A DNA stretch of 56,401 bases from Tetrahymena elliotti 4EA (Eukaryota > Ciliophora > Oligohymenophorea > Hymenostomatida > Tetrahymenidae), in NCBI GenBank assembly GCA_000231825.2, contig JH720374.1, positions 1 to 56,401 on the forward strand, given 5' to 3'. Numbering within the stretch: position 1 is the first letter of the stretch; the number at the start of each line of letters is the position of its first letter. Position numbers and translations under genes: made by a program. A model generated the notes under the pieces. That model did no database searches and was not told the origin of the DNA. It saw nothing but the letters and a program-made list of their open reading frames with translations. Below, piece by piece: positions 1-10,980 of the stretch.

Positions 1-84
1 CCCCAACCCCAACCCCAACCCCAACCCCAACCCCAACCCCAACCCCAACCCCAACCCCAACCCCAACCCCAACCCCAACCCCAA
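1..84. repeat. Telomere, 14 CCCCAA repeats
   Basis: The window opens with 14 uninterrupted CCCCAA units and then passes directly into AT-rich unique sequence. CCCCAA/TTGGGG is the Tetrahymena-type telomere repeat, here in the C-strand orientation expected at the left end of a linear chromosome. It shows that this is a developed macronuclear chromosome end rather than an internal contig. Confidence 0.99.
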
Positions 85-1128
85 TTTGAATTGTTTGATA
101 TTTATTTCTTTAAAGTAGAAAAAGATAAATTTTAAATCTCATTAAATTTTGGGAATTAAAGAAATGTAACACTAATAAATAATAATTTTAATTAATTGAA
201 ATTTCATTTGCTAATTTTAAACTAAGAAATCTTTTAAATTCTAAAATGAATTTAATAAAATTTTACTACAAACAGTTTAATTTAATTTCAAACAAAAAAA
301 AATTATTTCTTCTAATTATCATTCATTAATTTTAAAATTCATTCTAAAAATGAAAATTAATCATTAAATTTATGAATGTAGATTATTTTAATTTTTCAAT
401 TGTTGGAAAAACTTAGATTTAAGTAATAGCAACAAATTTTAAATAACCCTAAAAAATTATCTCATAATTTTAAATAAACTTAATTATTAGATAGAATTCT
501 TTTAAAAATAAATAGTTTTTTTTTGTAACAAAGTATCAATTTAAATTTTAAACAAATTTCTTGAAATGCTAATAAAGCAATAAAAGTAATTGGATTTTTT
601 AAAAAATCAAAGTAATTTTATTCATAGATTAAATAGGAATTAAAATGTTGAAAGTATTAGCAATTCATAATTTTTGTATGAAATATTATCAATTTACGAT
701 TTTTGTAAGATTTATCTTATAAATTTAACAGAAATAGGTATGTAAAGCAAGAAATGTAGAATAGATTGAGATGTGTTAATGATATTATGTTTTCATTATA
801 TTTTTTTAATTAACTTTTAATAGCTTTTTATAGTAGTATGAAATTTATTTAAAAATTTTCTATGAAATTGAATTGAAGAGTTATTATTGATTGATTGATT
901 AATCGATTGTATAGTTGTTGTTGTATTATTGTAAGATAATAATATTTATTATTTTATTAAGGGAAATTATTAAATAGGTTGATAATAAATAGGTTAAGGT
1001 TTTTTCCAACTTAATTAGGAATAGAAAACTGGTTGTTTTTTTTAGCTCTGATTTTGTTATTAAATTGTTTGTTTATTTATTTATTGATTTTTTTTTCGGA
1101 ATTTGGTTTGTCTTTTTAAAGTTTTCTA
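85..1128. other. Subtelomeric AT-rich spacer
   Basis: About 1 kb of very AT-rich DNA lies between the telomere and the first gene. I see no convincing coding frame, RNA gene or degenerate telomere repeats. The unit ATTG/GATT repeats briefly near 886-905. The last part is probably 3' flank of the gene on the minus strand. Confidence 0.6.
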
Positions 1129-2298
1129 TCAATCGAAATAGAGATCTAAATAAGAGTTAATTGGACTAAAAACCAGTTCATTAGACATGAATTTTTTAAA
1201 AGCTTATATTTTTATTATCTCGATTGCATTTTATCTATAATAGCTAAACACATCTTATAATGAAGTAACAGAAAAAGCGCTTTAATTTTAATCTAAGAAA
1301 ATTTAGGGCATGTAGATTAAGATAAGATCAAGGTATTTAGTACTAAATTATGAATGATTGCGTACAAACAGACTTTATATTCCAAATAAAAGATTTTGCT
1401 TGAAGTTAGTTAAATTATTGTAATTCATAGTTTATAAAACTATTTCTAAATTTCTTAAATCAGCAAACTGTACATAAATTTGGGCAAGGCAGGCTTTGTA
1501 TTTAGGATTGTTTGGGTATCTTTTTATAAGAATCATCAATATCTTTTCAGCTTTTTTACTTTCTTTTATATTAATATATTCTAATACGAGCACCATAAGA
1601 ATGACTTACACAAGCCAAGTACTTTTTGTATTTTAGCAAAATTCAATCAATTCTTATTCGATTTCTAAAATATTTTTAGCTTTTGAGAGTATTTTTATGA
1701 GATTCTTTAGAACTAACTATGAAGGTTCAGGTTTAAATATTATCTTGCAATCATATTTTTAATAACTATTTGTTTATTATTATTCTTCTGGAGTAAGTGG
1801 AGAGTCAAGAGATTGTAAAGATTGAAGAGAAGGGTTTGTTGATAGATGCTAATCATATTATATCTCTTCCTCTTGATTCTAAGCTGTTGGCTCAGCTAAA
1901 TCTAGAAGCTATTATTACTTAAATCCTTAAAACTACTTTATATCAAGAGCTAAATTGCTATAACAAGTCGATTTTTCAAAGACATGTAAGTATATTTTAG
2001 ATTCATAATCATTGTTATTTTTTATCAGATCAACAAACTGAGATATAGATTTATACATGTAACTGCACTGGAATTAAGAAAAAGCCATCAATTTCTTTAT
2101 TTAAATGGCATCTTCAGTAGATAGCTAGTATCTCTTCATCAGCTAGTTACAGCTTGTGCTTGTTCTTGAATACTCGTACTCAGCAAATTACATTTCGATC
2201 TTTTGAAATTGTTCTATGAGATCTTAACTAGGGTATTCTTACTCCATTTGGCTAGTATCGACACTTTATATGATTGATATTTAAGGTGAAAACTGCAT
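1129..2298 (-). CDS. Uncharacterised protein, 389 aa, first gene from the telomere
   Basis: Reading TAA/TAG as Gln, the minus strand is open without a TGA for 389 codons from an ATG in an A-rich context at 2298 to TGA at 1129-1131, with no intron needed. The N-terminal half is polar and Gln/Ser-rich, with a low-complexity stretch of repeated SLQSLQSL type and runs of Gln. The C-terminal half is helical in character (for example KAEKILMILIKRYPNNPKYK), which resembles TPR-like helical hairpins, but I cannot assign a family. Standard-code ORF finding cuts it into short fragments because Gln is frequent. It is the telomere-proximal gene and is transcribed toward the telomere. Function unknown. 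Confidence 0.75.
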
Positions 2299-2825
2299 TT
2301 TTTTAAGTGTTTAAGTATATTATTAACTAAATTGTTAAGTCTTTTCAGCTATGGTGAGGTTTAAAGATGGAAAGTAGCTATTAATTAAGGAAATAAATAG
2401 GTCTATTTAATTGCTTTAATTCTTTGATTGTTTTGTTTACAATATTTATCAATGAATATCTCTCTCAAATTTATTAATTTAAATTAAGATATATATTTTT
2501 TGTTTGGTTTGTATAAAGTATATGTAGGTAGGTCTTTCTTTTTTACATCAATAATTATTTATCATTTTAATTAGTAAAGCACAATCAAAAATTTATAATT
2601 ACATATGAATTAACAAATAATTACATAATTATTTCTTCATCAAGCTCCCACCTATAAAAATTTATCAGCCATCAATGCTATCTATATGATTTAATAAAAG
2701 CTGATAATTGTTTTCTGGTCTACTCTATTACACCCTTTCATCTAACAATTTTTAATTCATTGAGGCAATTTTACTTGAAATACAAAGATCTGTAATCTTA
2801 TTAATCAATAATAAAATCAAATAAA

Positions 2826-2906
<81 letters not shown>

Positions 2907-5064
2907 CTACTCATGAAATACTTTTTAAATAATAATTAATTCCTTTTTCTTTAAGGTTACACTTAAACTATAGCTTTCTCTACATCAAATAATTACAAAA
3001 AATATTAAATAAACTAAAGTGTCTTACTATTTTTAAATTCTAATCAAAATGGATCTTTTCAAAACATAAAAAAATATCTTTTCCAAGCTTAGATAAATCG
3101 ATTTTCTGAATAAATAACTAAAAAATTATTCTAAGTTATTGAGAAGTAAGCATATTTTAAACTGAAATTAAACTAAATTTAAAGAAAAAACAAAGAATAA
3201 CTAGAAATAAAAGTCGATTAGTAATATTACGTTTGATTGCTCAATAAAATTAATTGAAAAAATTATCAAAAATACATTATTAAATTCAATTATTTATTTG
3301 TCTAATCTAACTAACACTGAATCATTAATTTAATCAAATGATGTAAAATAAAACTCTCCATAATCAAACAAATCTGAAAAAAGACTTTTCTCTCCTTAAT
3401 GCTCTTTTTAAAAGTGTTTTTTTTCTCGATTTATTATTTTATTTCTAAACATATATTGTAAATACTTAGGTTATTGTAGTATAGTTGTTAAGTATTCAAA
3501 ATTTCAAATTCAATAATTTATTTCCTAAAATTTAAAAATATTCAGAGACGCTTTACTAATAACTTCAGGCAAAATATATAAGATATATCTCAATTTATAC
3601 AATCAACCTTTAAATCTTATATTTATTGTATAATAAATACTCTCAATTCAAATAATTTTTAGAAATCAAGAGATCAACTTTAATAAATTACCCACAAAAA
3701 ATTTTTGAATTTCTTTATTTCTTCCTTTCTTTATATTATTTAAAAATTTAAATACTAATAACAATTATAGATGCAAACACATCAAACAAAAATAATTTCA
3801 ATTGATTAATAGGAAGAAAATGAATTCTTTTCCTTTTCTTTATTGACATAGATTAAATCATAAATTATTAATATGAAGGTTATTTCTGCCTGGTAAATAA
3901 TACATTTTAAATATAAAAATCAAAATATAATAACTTTAACATAAAATCCATCACATTTAAACAATAAAAATGGGATTGAGAAAATACTTGAGCTGCTTGC
4001 TTTATCTTTTAAATATTTATTTCTAATTCAAAATAATTAAAGAATAAATAAACTCATAATTTTTAAATCTCATTAAAATTTTTTTTCTTTCAGAAATTAA
4101 ATTTAGTTTTTTGTTCAATAATTATTGTTTCTTTAACATTTCATGATAAATTTTTTGTGATAATTCAGATTTAGATTAGTAAAATTGTCTCTAATATAAA
4201 ATGAAAAAATATAATCTTTTAAAAAATAAAATCTTACGTAATGAAATATTAACATCTTGTGCCATAATCCCTCTACTAAAAATAAATAAGGTTTAATTGA
4301 CTATTGAAAACATATTTTTAGTAATATTAACTATTTAAAAATTTTGAAAATAGAAATAGGTAGAGATTTAATACTTTTGAATATTTTGTACTTAATTATT
4401 AAAAATAAGTAATGCCTAAAAATAAATGATATTCAAAATATTCATTATTGAATTTCATTTTGATTTATTGTACTTAATTAGAAAATTCAAAATTAATTTA
4501 TAGATTTTGGCATAATCTTATTAAGTTATTATTTATTTATCCTACATAATTTAAAAAGCAAAATACTGTCTTTAGTGAAATTAAATTGTAAATATTTTTA
4601 TGAGGTTTTTTTGAAGTGAAGATATTTGTTTTATTTTGAAAATATTTTTTAATTTTGAATAAAAAATAAGTGATTTTTAAAATTTTACAATAAAGAATTA
4701 ATATTCTTCGATAAAAAATATGTAATTTAAAATATTTTGTATTATGAACCTAAACTTAAAAATTTTTTATTATATATATTTAATTGTTTGCTTATTTATC
4801 ATCCTTTAAATAATTTATTTTATTTAGATATTGTGATTTTTCTTATTGGTTATTAATGCTTGGAAATAATTAATTACCTAAAAAATTCATAATTCCTGAT
4901 TATATTATTCTTTATTTATTTATTGTTGCTCTATTTTTGCAAAACTTAAAGATATTGTTATTACTATTATTAATAATAATATTAAAATAATTAGTTTCGC
5001 GTAAACAAGTAAACAAGCAAGCAAGCAAATAAATAAATAAAAGAAGATATTATTTTAGGTTAAA
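2299..5064. other. Gene-free AT-rich region
   Basis: Between the divergent genes I see no coding frame with protein-like composition on either strand. It holds a long CT microsatellite (listed separately) and, just before the next gene (about 5003-5041), runs of AAGC/AAAT tetranucleotides. It should include the promoters of the genes at 2298 (-) and 5065 (+). Confidence 0.6.
2829..2909. repeat. CT dinucleotide microsatellite
   Basis: About 33 perfect CT units run from 2829 to 2894, followed by an imperfect tail (TTCTGTCTCTCTCTACTC). It is a pure polypyrimidine tract on the + strand in otherwise A+T DNA, upstream of both flanking genes. Confidence 0.97.
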
Positions 5065-8000
5065 ATGAACGATCAAAGAGCTTCATTATTAGTTTCATTA
5101 AACAATGTTGAGTTTTAAAAGGATTATCACTATTTCATTACTTGTTAGTTAGAAAGTGAAGGTGAAAAGGTAATTTTTGTTAATTTTATTATCATTAATA
5201 TGACATCTTATTTTAATCTATTAAATATTAATTTTTCAGAGAAGAACTGATATCAGTGCATGTGTTTCTAATCCAGTATTTACTGCAAGTACTTTTGTCA
5301 TACCATTAAGATAATATAGAATAGATTATGGAGAGCGTATACATGTAATTTGGCTATTTCGACAAAATATTTTAATAACATAAAAACCAATTTTTAATGA
5401 TTTATATAAATCTATTAATTTAGTTTGCAGCATTCGTTGTTATGGATAGAACAGAAAATGAATTAGGAATTAAAGATTTAGATAATAAGGGATAAGCTAG
5501 ATTATTAGGTGAATGTATTCTTGATATGGGTCCTATTACAGCAGCTCTTCAAGATATTGGAGGAACAGGAGTTAGATAAAGTTTGAAATTTAGTCGTATT
5601 TCAGGTGAAAAAGAAGTCACAGTAGGAAGATTTATAGTCAATTTGAAGTTAGTCGTAAGAATTATTTGGATTTATATATAAATGGATGATAAATCATTTA
5701 GTTTATCATTATTTTTAATATTTCTTGATTATTTTGCATACTTAAAAATAAATAAATTAATAAACATATGAATAAATAATAATTAATAAGGGAGAACAAG
5801 TAATTCCAGTAACTAACTAGTTGGATATTAAGCCTTTAGAAAAAGAAGATATTTTCCATGAACTTCCTAAATCAGATCCTTTCTTTGAATTTTCATGGAG
5901 AGTTAGAGTTGATGTTCGTTCAGCCACAGATTTACCTTTAAATAGAGTGAATCCTTCTGGTTTACCTACAACATTTGTAGGTAAAAAATAAATAAAAAAT
6001 TATTGAAGAATTTTTTGAAATATAAATTGATTTTTTAACTAAATTAGAGGTTGGGTGGACTCTTTATGATAATGCTAGTCCTGATGATTTTGGGTTGTAT
6101 TTGACTAATTTTGTTGAAAACAATAGACATCCTTTATGGAATTCCCAGTTTTTGATTTAGAACCCATAGAAGATGACAGAAAAAGATGGGTTTATTTATA
6201 TCTGTGTCAAAGATAAGTATGTCACTGAGCCTATTGAAACAATTTACATTCCTATTTTCCCTTTGAGAGCATTCGTTCCCATGAATCTAGTATTAATTTT
6301 TCTTTTGTAAAAATAGTTTAAAAAATAATTTCTAAAAGGAATTGGTAAGTTAAAGGGCAGAATATGAAGCAAAACCAAAATATTTTATTTCTTTAACCTT
6401 AGAAGTACCTAATACTGAAAGTTTTGTAGATGCCTTAACAGATGTTGTAGTTCATAATGTACATTATGATCCTCTTCCTTACACTTAAAGAATGTTCTTA
6501 ATGATGACATTAAATGAATATCATCCTTAAAGGTATTTACTTTTTTTATTTTTACTTTAACAAAAAATATTTTTGATTTTATTAGTACACCTTTTGTGCA
6601 AGCTGATCTTACTGGACCATAGAATCTGGCAAAAATAATACAAGACAATAGCTAAGAAGTCAATGCATGTTTTATTTCTACAATAATGAAGATTCCTCCT
6701 TATCAAACTGATTAAACATATAAAGTATAATTTCATAAACATAATCATTCTTTTCGACACTATCTTCGCAAATCAATTAATATCTTAAATTAATCTTTAT
6801 TTAGCCATGTGGCTATGCAAATAATTTTATAAATTCCTTTGGAATCAAAGATTGTGCATTAATTTTATTAAGCATAATTGGTTAATGTCATAAAAAACCA
6901 AATATTGATTTTATTTTTATTTACAATTAAATACTAATTATTAATATTTAAAGGCTGTAGCAGTTTTTACGCTCCCTAAAAGCTATTTAGATAAAAAGAT
7001 CTTATTCTTCATTGCTGGTAGAGATGATAGTATTGCTTCAAACCATGCTATGCCTAATGGTGTAGCAGGTGTTAGCAGCTTAGCTGAAGACACTTTGAAA
7101 AAAGTTCTTTTTGCAAGAGATAAAAAGGGAGCATTCTTACCTGTAATGTGGAAAAAAGATAGCAAGTTATACCCAGTTTTTTCAACAACAAAATGTATGT
7201 TGGAATTAGCTTGCTTTAATTTAGAAGACTAAAAGAATATATAAATCAGTGAGGGTATGAAATAATTAGAAGGTTAAGAAGGAGGAGTGAGAACTTAAAC
7301 TCCTGTAGATGCAATAGCAGATTATATGGGAGTTAAGATGAGCGGTAAAATGGGAAATAATGAAAAATGGAGTTTCTTAGCCAAGGAATTATCCCAGAAA
7401 TAAGAAATTATTCATAGAATGATCAAAGAAATTGATGATAAAACTGAATCTTTGAAAGTAACTGGTAAAAAAAATAACAATAATAAAATATATTTAGGCA
7501 TAAGGTTAAACATTTTTTAATAAAAATATAAGCCACTGAAATTGTTGATCTAAGAAGGTAGATTAAATTGCTACAAAGTGAGAATTCTATATTGAGAAAA
7601 AGGCTCAATCACGATGAGTAGTTAGAAGTGTAGTCTATTGTTGCAAAAGAAATAGCTCTAATGAGCACAGAAGAATTGAGATAAAAAATATTAAAACTAG
7701 CTGCTGCCTATAGAGATGAGCGTATAAGAACAGAAGATCTGTAAAAGGCCCTTAAGTAATCATAAAAAGATATTTCTTAAGCAAGATAAATTGAACATGA
7801 TTTTGAAATAATGACAAAAAAATATGCAGATGCAACTAAAAAAATAGTCATTATGTAACAAGAAGTATAAAAAACATAAATTTATAAAGAAACCATTAAA
7901 AAACAAGAAAAAGTTATTTAAAAGCTTGAAAGATTGATTGAGTCTACTTTGAAAGGTAAAAAATTTACATTTTTAGATATCTATTTAAAAATTTATTCTG

Positions 8001-8448
8001 TTTTATTAGATACTCAAAAAGCAAGAGGATTTTAATTAGAATTAGAGAAGCTCAAAACAGAAAATCTTAATTTGCAAAATATGCTTAAAGGTAAAACTAA
8101 TTCTGGAGGAGAAAATGTAGAGGCGTTAAAATTAGAAATAGCTAAATTAGAAAGAGTTATTGCAGATCTTCAAAGCCAGTTAAATTTAAAAAAACCTTAA
8201 ACTGTCATGGACGCAGACTGGGAAAACGAAAAAGCAGAATTCGAAATTAAGCTCTACAAAGCTAATGCAAGAATAGAAGCCCTTCAAGAAGAATTAACAG
8301 AAAATGCAAAGAATTATGCAAAAGAAATTGCATAGCTAAAGCTAGTTGTGGCTGTAAAATAAATTAATTTTAAAATATTTTAAAAAATCATTATTTATTA
8401 AATTAGGAAAAGCAAGCTATGCTTGATACACTTACATTAGGTATTTGA
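5065..8448 (+). CDS. C2-domain/coiled-coil protein, CCDC33-like
   Basis: Eleven GT-AG introns (5170-5239, 5345-5423, 5655-5790, 5981-6047, 6290-6338, 6533-6585, 6725-6804, 6881-6960, 7465-7532, 7956-8009, 8354-8406) give an 864-aa protein whose exon total divides by three. The first ~430 residues contain beta-rich C2-like segments; SWRVRVDVRSATDLPL near residue 180 is a typical first C2 strand pair. Residues ~565-855 are heptad-rich coiled coil, with QEKVIQKLERLIE near its middle. C2 domains followed by a coiled coil match animal CCDC33, a protein linked to sperm and cilia; this is recognition by architecture, not by alignment. The start ATG sits in an A-rich context. An alternative 3' end is possible: if GTATTTG at 8441 were a donor, the gene could splice into the ORF at 8.7-9.5 kb. 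Confidence 0.85.
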
Positions 8449-8721
8449 ATAATGCATCAATCAATCAGATCAATAATAAAATCAATTAACATTTCAAACT
8501 AACTATATTCATTCAATTTAGATATTTTTTATTTGTAAATATATCATTCATAACTAATTAATTCATTAGTATCTTTATTTCTAACTAATTAAATAATATT
8601 ATTTATTTGTTTTATTCTTGCCTGCTTTTTCAAATTTAAATTTACCTCTAAGCTGGGAAAAAACTATAATTAATTAATTTCAAAAAAATTACTAAAGAAT
8701 AATTTAGTAAAAAAAAATATC

Positions 8722-9505
8722 AGATATCTTCATCAGCTCTTCGGCGTTGAACATTTCGTATAAGTTTTTGAGGCCATTCCCCAACAAAAATACAGAAAAA
8801 TATGCCATTCTTCTCTGTAAAATAGGCATCACATTTTTAAATAAATGTGATTGCTCGTTGCCTGACTTAAGTACATTAAATTGTATTCATACGAAATCAT
8901 TAAAATTCTGGGAGATGAAGATCAATCTGCGTCTTTCAAAATGTCTTGTAAGCAAAGATTATAAAATGCTGCAGCTTTTTCTTAAAAAAGATTGCCGTTT
9001 TATTTTCCGAGGCTTCTCTTCCACCTCTTCTATTACCCGTTCTCTAATCCCTAGGTACCAGACCTATGAAGAAGAAGAAGAAAAAGGCCAAGAGCACTAA
9101 GAAGACAGACCTACATAAGATAAAAAGAAAGAAAAAAGAAATTAAATCAAAATAAAAACAAAAAATAAAAAAAATGAAAAAATGAAAAAATTTGAAAATA
9201 AGAAAAATTAAGAAAAAATAAGAAAACAATTAGATGCACAAGATGATAAAAATTAATAATCCAAAACAGAAAAATAAAAAACAAACAAATCAATTAAAGA
9301 AAAAGAGAAAATTAGAGCTAAACAAAAACAAAGAAGAAAACAAACAATAAATAATATAAAACAAAAGAAAAAATAAAAAAATCTAATAAATTACCTTCCA
9401 AAATGTTGCATTTTCCAACTTTTTTCTTAATTCCATCACATTTTATATAATATTTTTTTGCTTTTTTTCATTTAATATTTTTAGAATTTTAGAAAATTTT
9501 TTTGA
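8722..9505 (+). CDS. Doubtful ORF or 3' exon, Lys-rich C-terminal half
   Basis: With TAA/TAG as Gln the plus frame stays open to TGA at 9503-9505. Its first ~120 codons lie in a GC-richer island (about 8727-9117) and use codons rare in the neighbouring genes (CGT, CGA, AGG, CAG, TCG). The second half is Lys/Glu/Gln-rich. There is no good ATG at its start, so if real it is either a last exon joined after a 3' splice site near 8721 (the phase fits a donor at 8441 in the preceding gene) or a gene with an unseen first exon. The minus strand of the island also has short protein-like frames, so orientation is uncertain. Function not recognised. Confidence 0.3.
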
Positions 9506-9654
9506 ATTTTTTCAAATAAATTAAAAGAAAAAAATTTTTTTTACAATAATTTAGAATTAATTGAAAAGATTAGAGAGAGGATAAACAATGAAATATAATA
9601 AAAAATAAATATTTCAACATTATTATTCTATACTAATTAATTAGTTTATTTATT

Positions 9655-10192
9655 TCATTTTCTAATCTCAAAATCTTTGAAAGTGTAAGAGTTTATGTTT
9701 TTTTCATTTTTTTTCTCAAATTTTGTAATGTTTGATTTTGGACTACCCTTTGTGCTCAACCATGTTTCCCTTTTGTTAAAATTTTGTTAATTTTGTTGCT
9801 GCTTTTATTTTTAGTAGATTTACATTTGCTTTACTTTATCAGAAGGACCTTGTACCTTTTTATGATTATAAAATACATTTATTTTATGGAAATAATAAAG
9901 TAATATCATTACAGCTCCAACTACAGTTCCTTGTGGAGTATTCATAACCCATCCTTTTAGTCCTAAATTTAGTTGTTGTAAATTTTTATAAAAATAAAGT
10001 AAAAATGTTATTAAGATACCTAATTAATCAGCTTATTCTTTTGTGTATTTTCTAAAGTAGACACCTATTTAAAAGTTTTAAATTGAGTATTAATATTTAA
10101 TTTTAAAATTAAAATGATATTTGCTCACCCTAAACTTTTCCATGTACTGTGTAGTCAAATGAAATTAACTATTTTGTTGCAGCTGAATCCAT
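9655..10192 (-). CDS. Acylphosphatase
   Basis: Five exons (10129-10192, 10020-10064, 9913-9962, 9824-9855, 9655-9769), with introns of 54-64 nt, give 101 residues, the normal size for the family. The signature VHGKVQGVYFRKYTKEQA near residue 16 contains the phosphate-binding loop and the catalytic Arg (in YFRKY). GWVMNTPQGTVVGAVQGP follows with the catalytic Asn (N of MNT), and the C-terminal half carries WLSTKGSP. The enzyme hydrolyses acyl phosphates such as 1,3-bisphosphoglycerate in the cytosol. The gene is tandem with Ku70, 788 bp downstream of its stop, on the same strand. Complete and apparently functional. Confidence 0.95.
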
Positions 10193-10980
10193 AATTAAAG
10201 AATTATTATATTATTGTAAAATTCCTTCTGAAATAATTACTAAAATTGAAATAAGGACTATTTTTTAAATCATAAAAAATAAACTAAAATCTTTCTTTTG
10301 ATTATTATTAATTTTTGATGAATCAAATCAAAAAGGAAATCTATGTGACAAACTAATCAAATAATTATTTTAAATAAAAAGTTAAAATAAATAGATAAAT
10401 ACCAAAAAATTATTGAAAATATTTGATAAAAAATTCTTTTTTAAAATTATAAATTGAATAAAATTAGTAGAAGAATTATGAGACTGCGCATTTGAAACAA
10501 AAAAGGTTTTAATAGAATATTAAATTTTATTAGAATTTAAAAATCTTAAAATCATATGATATCAAAGCATTTTCATCATTTAAAAAATTACATAGAAATA
10601 AGATTAATAAATACTTTAAATATGATCTATGAAAAGACAAAAAACTATTAAATTTTTCATTTAGAATCTTTTAAATTATCTTTATTTAATTTTAATAATT
10701 GATTTTTAAGACAAATCCCACTTAAAAAAAACTGTATTCTGTTTAAATAAATAAAATGAATTTTATTTAAATCATTAAATATTTGAGTTAAATTTTATCA
10801 ATTATGTTGTGATAGCAAAAGTTATGATTATTTTTTTTTAAAGTATGTAAATTAAATATTATCTTAGTAAAAAGAAAATGATATTTAGAAATCATAAATA
10901 AATTTAACATTTATAAAAAATGAATTGCAATAGAAAGGATAAATAGAGATAAATAAATTTATAAATAATTTTAAATAGTG
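10193..10980. other. Intergenic spacer between Ku70 and acylphosphatase
   Basis: AT-rich DNA with no coding frame I can support. It must contain the 3' flank of Ku70 and the promoter of the acylphosphatase gene. Confidence 0.6.

Noticed and set aside
6409..6648. Minus-strand ORF within the CCDC33-like gene
   Set aside because: It overlaps exons and an intron of a gene whose plus-strand exons join in frame, and its composition follows from the opposite strand.
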